From Brachionus manjavacas (Eukaryota > Rotifera > Eurotatoria > Ploima > Brachionidae): 64,000 nt of DNA. The notes under the pieces were generated by a model. That model searched no databases, was not told where the DNA came from, and worked only from the letters and a program-made list of their open reading frames with translations. The stretch is taken from the NCBI GenBank assembly GCA_019054805.1, contig JAHQIY010000002.1:4650001-4714000 (forward strand), read 5' to 3'. Positions 23,877 to 34,555 of this stretch are shown in pieces. How positions within the stretch are numbered: position 1 is the stretch's first letter; every line of letters begins with the position of its first letter. The position numbers and the translations under genes were made by a program.

Positions 23877-26481
23877 ATGGTCGACACGGACACTCTAAGC
23901 GCACACGGACTCTTTCAGACAGACGACCAAAATCAGGTACTAACTAGCACCAAAAAATTTAAACAAAAACCCAACCTCACCAAATTTAATTTGCTTCGTT
24001 TCAGCTAGATAACAAATTGAAATGCTTGCTGAGAAAGCGCTCCGGTTCAAATCTAAACGGTAGGTGTTTTTAAATCGCTCTCAAGCAAAAGCCTTAGTGA
24101 CAAATTTTCTAATTTGCTTGCTCCGATGATGATTAGAATATTTCGTCAGGCACCAATCGATAATCATTGCTCGCTTATCTAAACTTCCTCGGATAAGATC
24201 TCTTTCTCTCCACAACACAATTCAATCTAGTGCTAAATTCCGACTTAACAGCTATGAACAGTTTGAACACACGTAAACAGACTCAATTGACAAATAATTT
24301 GTCAATTACGACTAGCTCAGACCATTTAGTTTATCTAATTAAGTAGTGAATCAAATTATTAGGTCTTGGTTTGTTTTAATAAAGCGATAAGTCGATCAGC
24401 TATATTTAAACCTTAAACTCAGCCAAAAAAAATTAAAAAAGATTTTTATTTAGCATTGTCTTGGTATTTTTAATAGAAATTATTAACACATTTTTTTTCT
24501 CTGAAAATTTAAAAAAAATTAATAAAAAAATAATTTTTTTTTTCCTTCTCGACACTCACCGTTACTTAATTATAAAAATTCTTCTCATTTTTCTTTAAAA
24601 TAGGAACTAATATTTAAAGTATTTTAAAAATATTTTTTCAATTTTTTTAATTTGTGAGTATTATGAAAAAAATAATTTTACTTTATTAATTGCTGGTCTG
24701 CAAACTTTTATTTTAATTTATGGGGTTTATTTTGAAAAAAGAAAGAAAATGTTTTAATATCACTACCGTTTAAAAAAAATATTTTCTTCCCTATTTTCAT
24801 TAGACCGACAATTCAAAAAAAAAAACTTTAATCATTTTTAAATTTTAAAATTATGGTGAGTTTTATAAAAAAGGGAAAAATAAAAATATTTTTTTTGGTA
24901 TATGCCTTTCTATCTTTAATAACACTCACCATTTCTTTTAATTTCCTTATTTTCATTAGACCACAAATTTATAAAATAAATTAAAAAAATATAAAAATCC
25001 TAAAATTATGGCGAGTGTTATAAAATTGGAAAAATAATTTTTTTTTTTTAGTATCTTTCTATCTTTGATAATACTTACCATTAAGAAGAAAAAATCCTTA
25101 TTTTCATTAGACCACCAATTAATTAAAAAAACTAAAATAATTTTAAAATTTTAAAACTATGGTGAGTGTTACAAAAAAGGAAGAATACAAAAATTTTTTT
25201 TTGCTGTTGGTTTTGTCCTTTTATCTCAAATAACACTCTCCGTTTTTTTTTTAAATTTCCTTATTTTCATTAGACCACAAATTAAAAAAAAAATTAAAAA
25301 AAATTTAAAATAATGGTGAGTGTTATAAAAAAAGGTAACAATAAAAAAATTTTTTTGGCAAATGTCTTTCTATCTTAAATAACACTCACCGTTTAAAAAA
25401 AAAGAATTTATTTTCAGTAGACCATCAATTGAAAAAGAAAATTGTAGTCTAATTTTTTCTAATTTAATTAGTTAGTACAATGTTGTCACCAGAGTTCACC
25501 TACGAGCATCAATTTACCAAATCAGAGCCCATCTACATACACCAGCAGCAGCAACAGCAGTCGTTCTCCAGCTACAAGACAGTTTTTTCGTCATCATCAT
25601 CATCATCTGCTTGTTCGACATCCTCCTCGCCGCTCAACAACTCCAAGAGCCTGGACTACGAGAACGAGGACGAGTCGGGAGGCGCGCGCCGCCAGGGCCG
25701 CGGCAACCGCTTCTTTCCCGACCACGTGGTCGACATTCTAAACAAATGGTTCTTCGACAACCAGGAGTATCCGTACCCGGACGAGAACATGACGAACATA
25801 TTGGCGCGCGAGGCCAACATCTCGGCCAAACAGGTGCGCAAATGGTTCGCCAACAAACGAGTCAGATCGAACAAATGCTACAAGCAGACATTTCGCACCA
25901 GGCTGAACAGTACGCCATGCACCAGCGCCTCCAAGACGCGCCGCTCAAAATTCGCCTGTGATCAGGACATGAACGACGAGAGCTCGGACATGGACGCCTC
26001 GGCCCAAGCCAGTCTCAATCAATCGTCGTGCCACGAGCTTTTTTACGACAATTTAATTCGTAGCCTACAGCAACAACACCAGCAATTTAACCTGATCCAA
26101 AACGCCATCTACAATTCGACCGTAATTGCAAATTTATTGCAATCGTCACCTCATCTGAGCAGTGCTAACAGCAGCACCAGCAACGCTAGCATCTCAACCA
26201 GTCCGAACAGCTCGGGCATAGTCAAAAGAAAAACCCACTTGTCCAACTGCTTTCTAAATGATCAATTGATGAACGAGTCGCCAATCAAGTCAGATAGATC
26301 GGATACAGACGATTCTGTATTTAAACAAGACCAGAGTTTTTATCTGCACCAATTCCAGCTACAGTTCCAGCAATTGATTAAACAACAGCAGCAGCAGCAA
26401 TCACAGCAGCAACGGCAGCAAGAGTTCGAACAAGCCAAAAAGCCCAAAGTCAACTTTGGCCTAGTCTCCGACTTAATTTAA
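23877..26481 (+). CDS. TALE-class homeobox transcription factor (PBC-like homeodomain, no PBC domain)
   Basis: Exons 23877-23936, 24005-24059 and 25472-26481; 374 residues, with splice phases 0 and 1 agreeing. The 63-residue homeodomain lies at about 113-175 and carries the TALE three-residue insertion with PYP (NQEYPYPDENMTN) and the recognition helix KQVRKWFANKRVRSNK, with Ala at position 50 and the invariant Asn51. NKR(I/V)R recalls PBX, while Ala50 recalls Iroquois, but no PBC, MEIS or Iro-box region is visible. Gln runs occur near residues 63-68 and 345-366, with a Ser run near 78-84. Divergent TALE genes of this sort are known in spiralians as SPILE genes; that assignment is inference. 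The homeodomain region is strikingly G+C-rich for this genome, creating open shadow frames on both strands. AATAAA at 26637. Confidence 0.88.
24540..25445. repeat. Tandem array of inverted-repeat units in homeobox intron 2
   Basis: At least five units of about 147-163 bp. The landmark TTTTCATTAGACC recurs with ATTAGACC starting at 24799, 24955, 25106 and 25269; it occurs as AGTAGACC at 25416. Each unit alternates AACACTCACC with its complement GGTGAGTGTT, so neighbouring copies can fold into hairpins. A degenerate sixth unit begins near 24551. The array sits directly upstream of the homeodomain exon. Confidence 0.8.
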
Positions 26482-27034
26482 CATATAAATATTATACATA
26501 TATGCATATATATATGATTTGTGTTAATATTATTATTTTATCTAGTCCTGTTTGAATCTTTTTTTTTTAGTATTTTTGTTTTTTTAAATTTTAAAATTTA
26601 AAATTTGTCTTGCTAGCCTTTATAATATTAACTTAAAATAAAATCTAAATTTTAAACTGTGTCGATGTGAAAATGTGAAAGTGAAGTATGGTTTTAGACT
26701 GTTTGTCCTGGTACGCACTTAATCGGTTCGATCTATGAGCACGAGTTGGCTTGGTTGGCGTCAGTGTCGATACCCTACATATGGGTATGTTTAGTTTAGT
26801 CATCTGGTCAATTGAGCTCACTTGGTACATAGTTGGCCGGTTTGTCGAACTAATTTTTTTTTCTAAAATAAGAAAACTTGCCAGATTATGTGTTTATTTT
26901 AACTTTTTTTTTTTGTATGCGAACGAAAATTTTAGTTCTAATAATAAAAAACATTTAGCTTACAATAAAAAATATTTTAATTAAAAAATAATTTTTTTGT
27001 TATTTATCTTTATTTTTTTTTCAAAATAATTCAA
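26482..27034. other. 3' UTR and downstream flank of the homeobox gene
   Basis: Contains an AT dinucleotide-like tract (26495-26515) and the polyadenylation signal. The open frames on both strands at 26645-26984 lack family features and are not called. Confidence 0.4.
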
Positions 27035-27150
27035 AGGTCGGGTCGCAAAAAGCAGTTGCTTTTCACTCGCCATATTCATTTTTTTGAGTGGAATAGCAGA
27101 AGGTCTTCGGTATCATAATGTTTACCACTGCTGAGCTAACATCCATCTAT
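27035..27150 (-). mobile_element. tRNA-derived SINE-like element
   Basis: On the minus strand TTAGCTCAGCAGTGGTAAA (27121-27139) is an almost canonical tRNA A box. About 40 nt further, CTGCTATTCCACTC (27085-27098) is a degenerate B box. The body is followed by an A-rich tail with ATAAAGATAAATAAC towards 27000. It does not fold as a functional tRNA, so a SINE head is the best explanation. Confidence 0.45.
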
Positions 27151-27269
27151 CAAAATAAAAACTTGATCGATATTTTTATCGAAAATGTTCAAATACCTCT
27201 AGACCCCGACGCGACGTTCTTGGTTAAATAACTAGACTAAAAATAGAAAAACAGATCATTTAAACGAGA

Positions 27270-27480
27270 TTATAAAAAATATCTCACAAAAATTAAAATC
27301 TTTAGAAAAATTAAAGTATTTAAATGGACTAACTCACTATCATTAAACAAAACACTTTAAAAATCGTTAATTAGATCAGTAATTGACTATTGTTTTATAA
27401 ACTAAAATTACGGAATAGAGATGCCAAAATTTCTTTACTTCGTAGAAAGTAACGAAATAAAGTAATAAAACAGATTATTT
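27270..27480 (+). pseudogene. Heavily decayed LINE C-terminal relic
   Basis: Scattered similarity to the LINE C-terminus at 63405, including an I-R-S-V-I-D-Y-C-F block matching LIRSIFDYSF there. Several stops and frame changes; weak. Confidence 0.3.
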
Positions 27481-27940
27481 TTATTAGAAAATTCATTACG
27501 AAAATTGGTAAAAGCATTAAATTATCTAAAATTAATAATACCATTGATATTTTGAAAATTATCTAAGTATTGATTACAATACTTTTGATAGTTTTCTTTA
27601 AATATAACATTTAAAAACAAAAAATTTATTGACTAGCTGAATATTAAATTTTTAATCAAATCTAGAAAGGTATTGGTATTTTGCAAGGATACCTCCGATA
27701 TTTGAATATTATTTGAGTATCGGGATGATATTAATTAATAAGTTCATTAGAATTAAAAAATTTAGACTAAATTATTTATACATTATTAATTTTAATTTTA
27801 ATAATTTGTTTTTCTCTTTTTAAAGTTTTTACTAGAATTTTTTTTTTCAATTTTATTAAAAATGACTATTAAAATAATTTTGAATTAAAAAATATTTGTC
27901 CCACCCCTTGGTTGAACAAAAAATTTATTAAAGTATAATA

Positions 27941-29095
27941 ATCTATTTGGATTTTGCTAAAGCATTCGATACAGTTCCGCATTAATGCTTAATTCACAAA
28001 CTTGAATGTTATGGTCTTAACGAGTCATTTATTGAATGGATTAAAGCTTTTTTGCAGAACAGAAGACAGAGAGTGATTATGAATAAAACAGTGTCTGAAT
28101 GGATTAGTGTTGAGAGTGGAGTCCCACAGGGTTCGGTTTTGGGTCTGATTCTGTTCATTGTTTACATTAATGACTTACCAAGCATTTTAGAAAACCAGTG
28201 TCAGATATTTGCTGACTACACAAAGTTGATGTCAAATGTAAACAGCGTGGAATCATGTTTAGCTTTAGAGAATGATCTTAGCAAAATATCAAAATGGACG
28301 AACGACTGGTTAATAAAAATAAACGATGAGAAATGTAAAGTGATGCACTGTGGTACAAATAACCCGAATTTCAACTACACAATTGATCAAACGAGTATTT
28401 CGAAAACAGAGGCGGAACGGGATCTAGGGATAATAATTACGAACAATTTGAAGTGGTCAAATCAAGTCAACACCGCCGCAAATAAAGCTAATTCAGTTTT
28501 AGGTTCAACAAGGCGAACTATCAAATTCCAGAACAAAGAAACAGTAAATAGGTTATATAAAACTTTTGTTCGTCCGTATCTAGAATATGGAGTACAAGTT
28601 TGGAACCCGTCCTTAAAAAAAGACATCAAGGTCTTAGAATATGTCCATAGAAGAGCTACTAAATTGGTTCCAGAGCTAAAAAGCTAAGCTATTCAGAAAG
28701 ATTAGCTGCATTAAATTTAACCAGTCTAGAGACCAAAAGATTAAGAGGGGATCTGATCGAGATGTTTAAAATTATAAAAGGGCACGACAAGATTAACTGG
28801 CATGTATCCCTAATCTTCAAGAATAATCCAGAAAATACGTTTCGTCCAACCCCTAGACGTCATGATTTTACGTTAGAAAGACAATTAATAAAGAACTGTG
28901 ACCAAAGATTTAATTTTTCAGCAACATAGTGGTTTGTTTTAAATCGACTTAACAGAGATGTTATTAATTCAGATACAGTAAATGTTTTTAAAAACAAAAT
29001 TGATAAACTTGATTTAAACGGCATTGAATTAATTATTTTAGATAAAGGTATTAAATTTACTAGATATTCAAATAAAAGATAAAAAATATTATTTT
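27941..29095 (+). pseudogene. CR1/jockey-type LINE, 5'-truncated reverse transcriptase relic
   Basis: Begins inside the RT domain with LDFAKAFDTVPH followed by an in-frame stop near 27983. It continues through SGVPQGSVLG, the active-site box FADYTK (the second catalytic Asp is Tyr) and the thumb region FVRPYLEYGVQVWNP. A frameshift at about 28675-28685 (A-run) moves it into another frame for RLRGDLIEMFKIIKG and the C-terminal DTVNVFKNKIDKLD, with another stop near 28927. The 636-bp open stretch at 28052-28687 is therefore a decayed RT, not a host gene. The 3' flank is A+T-rich. Confidence 0.9.
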
Positions 29096-29200
29096 GACTA
29101 GATATATTTATTAATAAGTAGTAAAAAATACAAATTGATATAATTTTATATTAATAAGTAGAAAAAAAATAAAAGAATAAAAAATTAAATTCTGCGTTTT

Positions 29201-29548
29201 TTATTTTGAGTTTGACTCACAGCGGCATCGCTTGTACTTTTCGCGTCTCTTTTTTGCAGAAGTAATTGTAATTTGACTGTTTTTACTTGGTCTACCTCGA
29301 CCACGTTTCGGCTTAATAGGTTGACTTGGCCCAGGTTCGTCGTTGTCAAATAGTATATTGCTCGAATTATTTTTGTATGTCTTTTTTTGATCGTTAATTG
29401 GGATGTCCAGAAGTTCTTCGAAGGTATCCTCATCACTTGAATCGGATACCTGTTCACCCGGTTGAAATTCTAAGCATTCGACTGTTGTTTTTGGTCTTCC
29501 AGGTTTTCTTTTCTGTCCCAAAGGAATTGAAACCAAAACCAAAACCAT
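29201..29548 (-). CDS. Short acidic/basic protein with two AT-hook-like motifs, probably transposon-derived
   Basis: An uninterrupted 115-codon frame from ATG 29548. It carries KRKPGRPK near residue 13 and KRGRGRPSKN near residue 80, both resembling AT-hooks. An acidic stretch, VSDSSDEDTFEELLD, lies between, and the end is Lys/Arg-rich. I do not recognise the family. Such GRPK-type tails occur in DNA transposases and chromatin proteins. It lies beside a LINE relic and between inverted GATACCTCCGATA-type repeats (about 27690 and 30030), which favours a transposon fragment. An overlapping frame at 29185-29457 is a shadow. Confidence 0.4.
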   Translation of the reverse strand: MVLVLVSIPLGQKRKPGRPKTTVECLEFQPGEQVSDSSDEDTFEELLDIPINDQKKTYKNNSSNILFDNDEPGPSQPIKPKRGRGRPSKNSQITITSAKKRREKYKRCRCESNSK

Positions 29549-30144
29549 TAAGTTTTGAAACTAAAACTTTAATTTGAGTTCTTAAAGTTCTTTTTTAACT
29601 TATATAGACCACATTTAATCAATTAAAAGAGATGTCAAATTTCAAACTAGTTTCAATCAATTTTTAATGTCAATTAATAGTTTCAATTAATTTTTAATGT
29701 CAATTAATATTTTTATATAGCAGATTCATAAGTTTTGTATTCAATTAATATTTCTTTATAGTTAAAAGCAATTTTTATCTAGTAATATATTTTTTTGATA
29801 TGTGTTAATTTATTTTTATAGTGTTTAAATTTATTTTCTAGTTATTAATTTTTTTATCTAGTAAAATTAATACATTTTATCTAGTAAAATAATTATTTTA
29901 TCTAGAAGCAATTAATATTATGCGGATTTAAACAAGCTATTATGATGAAGTTTAACCCTCGTTCCATGTGCTAGCACATTATAGCTTTCATTTTATTTTT
30001 ATTATTATTTTAATACGGTACAATACTCGAGTATCGGAGGTATCTTTATTGTAAATGTTTCAAAGTATTTAAATCAATACTTCGATACGTATTAATTTTT
30101 TCCAAATTAAAGCATTTTAAAAAAATAATTTTTGAATTTTACTA
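29549..30144. other. A+T-rich stretch with local direct repeats
   Basis: A segment containing TTTTTAATGTCAATTAATA occurs twice in tandem at about 29660-29720, and TTTTATCTAGTAAAAT-type words recur at about 29770-29910. GAGTATCGGAGGTATC at 30028-30043 is the right member of the inverted pair described in the findings. Confidence 0.4.
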
Positions 30145-30360
30145 TTGAACTATTTTAAAATTTTTGAAATCAAGATTGCGAACAAAATTGAGGAATTCTT
30201 GAAGAATTATTCTGCCGATGAGGATAATGATAAAAAAAATTTTTCCATTGAAAATAAATCATTATTGACTCCATGGCAATTTCGAGCGTCTATTCTTTCC
30301 TGTTATGGCTCTCTATTCAGTTCCCTGTTAGACGATGATAAAATTAAAATAAATAAATAA
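30145..30360 (+). CDS. Uncharacterised short open frame
   Basis: About 70 codons with a non-random look (KIEEFLKNYSADEDND, then LLTPWQFRASIL) but no good ATG near its beginning and no recognised family. An AATAAATAA follows the stop. It may be the last exon of an unrecognised gene or a retroelement fragment; low confidence. Confidence 0.2.
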   Translation: MNYFKIFEIKIANKIEEFLKNYSADEDNDKKNFSIENKSLLTPWQFRASILSCYGSLFSSLLDDDKIKINK

Positions 30361-31067
30361 TTGAATTAAGTAATTGATTAATTTAAATTGAGTAGAAATG
30401 AAAATTTTTATAAATTTTTTTCTGAGAGAAATCTATTTAATCATATGTTTGGAATCAGATTTTGAATTAATATCTAAATTTATAAGTTAAAACATCATTA
30501 AATTTTTTCATCTCAAACATTTTCTAATCACTTTTATTATTTATTCCAATTAGACCGCTTGGGAGATGTAAAAAAATTCAAAAATAAAGTATTAATTGTA
30601 AATTAAAGCAATAATGTAATACGAAAAATTAAAAATAATGATTAAAAATCAATGATAACCTTTAATAAAAGTGTTAACGTGTAAAAATATGCTTAATTTT
30701 GGTTCTATCGGATTTCTCTAACAACCGAGAAATTAAAAAATTTCTTTAAAAATTTTATTAATGAGAAACAAACAAAATTCAAAAACCCATCATCTAGTGC
30801 ACCTATCTGGAGTAAAATCAATAGATTTAGAACACAAACAAGATATAAGAAATATGTTATAACATGATTAAAGTTGGAAAAAAATTACTTTGTCAACATT
30901 TTATATTAAAATGATATTTCATTAAAATGAAAATTAAGTATTGTTGAACTTCATCAAAATAAACTGAATCTTCAGACACTTGCCTAAGGATCGAGTGTAA
31001 ATTTGTCTCTTGGTTGAAGTCATATTAGTTACTCTTACATCAAAGGTTCTACTTACTAAGTAAATTA
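30361..31067. other. Intergenic A+T-rich stretch
   Basis: Nothing recognisable. Confidence 0.35.
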
Positions 31068-31122
31068 TTTTATTTATTTATTTAAAGTCTTTGGCTGAGG
31101 CCGCTTTCCGACCACTAAATAA
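31068..31122 (-). repeat. LINE 3' tail (minus strand)
   Basis: On the minus strand GTCGGAAAGCGGCCTCAGCC is followed by AAAGACTTTAAATAAATAAA. A G+C-rich stem-loop before AAATA repeats, as in the other tails. Confidence 0.45.
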
Positions 31123-31465
31123 ATTATATGTCTAACTATTTACCGTGGTACTTTGGGATATTTAACTTGTTCCATTTATAAGGGAGACCTGGATACCGGA
31201 CTTTGCTAAGATCTTCTCAATATCAATAAAAATTGTATCTTGTAATTAGAATTTTTTATTAAATTAAAATAAATTAAATTATTTATTTATCAATGCACTC
31301 TCTCATTTTTTGAGTTCTCTTGTAATTATCTTATTGTCAACAAATTACCACCAAACCTTTTAAATTAAAATAAAAATTTAAATTTCGAGTTTTAAGATAA
31401 ATTTTAATCTCGTCTCTAACTTTATCATGAACTTAAGGAAATTAAGAATTGACTTCTTGAGATTA

Positions 31466-31621
31466 CAGTACATTTCTAAACAAAGTTAAAAGGCTGCTTA
31501 AGCGGTTTTAAAGCCGCTCTTAAACACTGTTTAAACCGCTCATAAACACTCTTTAAGCAGCTCATAAGCATTGCTCAAGCATTGTTACGAAACATTGTTA
31601 ACTTTGTTTAGAGATGTACTG
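31466..31621. mobile_element. Tc1/mariner-type MITE
   Basis: 156 bp with inverted ends CAGTACATTTCTAAACAAAG and its complement (one mismatch, ACATCTCTAA), extending about 24 bp to TTAA. It is flanked by TA on both sides, the Tc1/mariner target duplication, and CAGT ends are typical of that superfamily. The interior repeats words like TTTAAGCRGCT and has no coding capacity. Confidence 0.85.
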
Positions 31622-31744
31622 TAGAGATCAGCTAAAATAAAATTATTCTGAGACCCTTTTAAAAGAAAGAAAAAGCTTAAAAAAAATTTAGGAGTGTGCA
31701 AAGAAAAAATATTTTCTTGCATGAAAAAGATAACTTGAGGAAGT

Positions 31745-32670
31745 TTCAGAATTTTTCATAAAGTAAAGATAAAAAAAAGCTCTGGAAGTTCATTAAAAAG
31801 CAAAAAAAATTAAGATCTCATGATAATGGCATTACATTATCCTTAAAAACCCTATTTGAACATTACAGTAACTTTTTTAAGGATTTTTATTCGTTAGACA
31901 CTGAACAGTCTTTAGTCAAGTCCAAAGTTGATGAGACTTTAAATAGGTTTATACCAGAGGGGAGAACTCCTGAATTTGACTTTGAGATGCTAGATATGGT
32001 AATAGATGAGAGTAAGAATTAACTTGTGATTTTTTTTTGAGTTAAATATCTTTTATAAGGAGTAGTAGTAGTAATGCTGTTGGGATTAAATTTAATCCTA
32101 AGCAGCGGTTTTAGTAAAAATCCTGCTTTTACAGCCTTCGTCCCTTTTTACTTGTCCATATTTCATGTATAATTGCTAAAATTTTTTGAATAATTTAATT
32201 TTTGTTTTTAATTATTTTGTAAATACACATTATGCAAAATTTCCACAAAAAAGAATAGTGACTTTAATAACATTAGGCCGATCTCGGTATCTAACAGTTT
32301 AGCTCAGATGTTTGAAAAATTTTATTTTATTCATATCTAGATCTGCTAAAAACAAGTAGTAATAAATTTGGATTTAAAAGAAAAACTTCTTCATGCAATC
32401 TTTGTTCTTAAGGAAGCTATTCTTAAGTATAAAAAAATAATTCTGGGTGTAAAGTAGCATTCCTAGACGCTGAAAAGGCATTTGATAAAGTTTGGAGAGA
32501 TGGACTCTTCTTTAAACTTATGCCAAAGATGGACATTAAATTTTGAATAATATTAAAAAAATACAATGACATATCGAAAGGAGCTGTCTATATTAGTGAC
32601 TTAAAAAAGTCTGATTTATTTTAAAATTAACTGTGGTGTTAAAGAAGGTGGAGTATTACAACCATGCTTA
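31745..32670 (+). pseudogene. Decayed LINE relic (pre-RT and RT fragments)
   Basis: A linker-like stretch at 31770-32020 (TLFEHYSNFFKDFYS, FDFEMLDMVID) is followed by RT blocks NIRPISVSNSLAQMFEKF (about 32270), FLDAEKAFDKVWRDGLFFKL (about 32460) and a degenerate GVKEGGVLQPC (about 32637). Several stops and frame changes; no intact frame. A jockey/CR1-like relationship is inferred from these boxes. Confidence 0.75.
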
Positions 32671-33868
32671 CAATACAATAAAAGAAAGCTTTTATTTTTA
32701 ATTTTTTATGTACTATTTCTCCTTCATAGGAGATTAATTTTATCAAGTAAATTATTACGAGCAAAAGAAGATAAAGTGAAGATAGATAAAAGAACAACAA
32801 GCATTAAAACCGAATTACTAATAATAAATTATTATCAAATATTTTCATTCTCTAACAAAAAATATTGTTGATTTTTTATTTGAATATACGACTCAACTGA
32901 CCATGGTCTTTGGAATAAATCAGATATTATTTCGTTAAAAATTAAAGATTCGATTTAAAATCAGTCGGCTACAAAGAGCCAAAAATTATTAACTTTGAAA
33001 ACACAAAACTTAGTAATTATTTTAGAATCAATTATCTTCTTGGTGATTTTTATTTTATCAGAGTAAGATATTCTTCCGAATTGTACCCACACAAAATTGA
33101 TTCCTTACTTGATAAATCCTTGATAAGTTGAGTGATGATGTTTTTTTTGAAATACTGGAATCTAGGATAATTTAATATGAAAAATATTTGCTTTCCTTTT
33201 AATTTTATTCTTAAACTGAAATAAACCTTTAAAAAATTACTTCTTCCGAAAACATGGAATCAAATGAAAGAAATTGCCATATTAAGTTGGCCTCTCAAAC
33301 TTAAATAAATATTGTAAAGAATTACTTAAAACAGATTGACAAAAATCATGATTTAAAAAGAAATCTTATGCATATCAGCAAAATTTATGGTGCGGATACA
33401 TTTTATGTTCCTACTGGAAGTGCCAAATATACTGACTGGTATTGAAAGTACCAACAGCATTTAAATAATGAATGGCTATTATGACTGGGTTGGGGCTCCT
33501 TTGAATTTCGAAAGGCATGAAAAATGTGAGTACTAAAACACTGACCCCCAATTTTTCAAAATTTTCTGATCCCCATTTTTTACATAGCAAAATTATTTCT
33601 AAATGTTTTAATATATCATTTAATTTGAATTTGTATCTTTTTTTTGAAAATTAAGCTAGTTTTTCTCAAAAATTTTTATTTTTTGTGAAATTTGAATATT
33701 TTTACATTTTTAAAAACCTGACCCCCAACAAGCCCCCACTTTCCTTAAAGAGAATTTAACGAGCTGTCTAAAAATGTACCCAGTTTTTCTCCAGAAAGAA
33801 TTGTTTTCGAGAATTTCGAATGATTTCATTATAATTGAAAAAATTCAATATAATAAGAAGCAGTTACT
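32671..33868. other. A+T-rich stretch with no supported gene
   Basis: Short coding-like runs, such as SVGYKEPKIINFEN near 32960, are bounded by stops and may belong to retroelement debris. The word CTGACCCCCAA recurs near 33540 and 33718. Confidence 0.3.
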
Positions 33869-34234
33869 ATGAAAAAGCCAACTCAATCCCATTTTAACAA
33901 TTTGGTAGAAAAGGCAAATAAAGGGTTTTTGACTTGCGAAGTTTCTAGAAATACTCATCAATATTATAATTATAGCTTTATTCAAAAATTTAATTTAAAA
34001 AACATTTTCTTTATAAATGTAAAGATCTCTTCAACAAATTATATAGAAAGTTTTGACAACAAAATAAAAACTGAGTTAATAAAATTTAAAACAAATTCAA
34101 TTTCAGAGGTACTTGGATATTTTAAGACTGTTTCAATAAATCAGAAAAATCAAGCGAAATTAGCAATTTATGGCTTCGATGATTATGAAATAAGTTTTTT
34201 TTTCTATTTTACATTTCCAAAAATAATTGCGTAA
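33869..34234 (+). CDS. Uncharacterised 121-codon open frame
   Basis: Starts with ATG (MKKPTQSHFNNLVEKANK) and ends in a Phe-rich C-terminus. No motif or family recognised. A second frame at 34343-34555 shows similar Lys/Asn-rich composition, in a different frame and with a non-ATG beginning. Both could be remnants of a mobile element or chance frames in A+T-rich DNA. Confidence 0.2.
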   Translation: MKKPTQSHFNNLVEKANKGFLTCEVSRNTHQYYNYSFIQKFNLKNIFFINVKISSTNYIESFDNKIKTELIKFKTNSISEVLGYFKTVSINQKNQAKLAIYGFDDYEISFFFYFTFPKIIA

Positions 34235-34555
34235 TTATATTTCAAATTTTAACATGCTTAAGCATTAAGTTTTGATGAAACAACGTAATTTCAAAATTTC
34301 AAAAAAGTTAAATAGAAAAAAAAACTTGAAGAAAACAGAAGATTGTCAGTCTCAAGTCATACTTGGTCTCTTCTAACTGACGAAAAAAATCTTGCAAGAA
34401 AATTTTTAAAAATGATTGCACCACCAAAAGATCAAATTAAAATAAAAAGAAACGTAACTTGCCTTTACGAAAATCAGAAAAAAGAGGCAAAAGATTGCAA
34501 TAAAAATAATAAAAAATTTCGCCTCATTTTAGTTTATCATATTTTGAGACAATGA

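Noticed and set aside
25611-25961. Open frames in other phases and on the minus strand over the homeodomain exon
   Set aside because: They are by-products of the G+C-rich coding sequence; only the homeodomain frame shows family similarity.
26645-26984. Open frames on both strands after the homeobox gene
   Set aside because: They lie in the 3' UTR, overlap each other and lack motifs.
27060-27150. Functional tRNA gene on the minus strand
   Set aside because: The B box is degenerate and the acceptor and T arms do not pair; a SINE is more likely.
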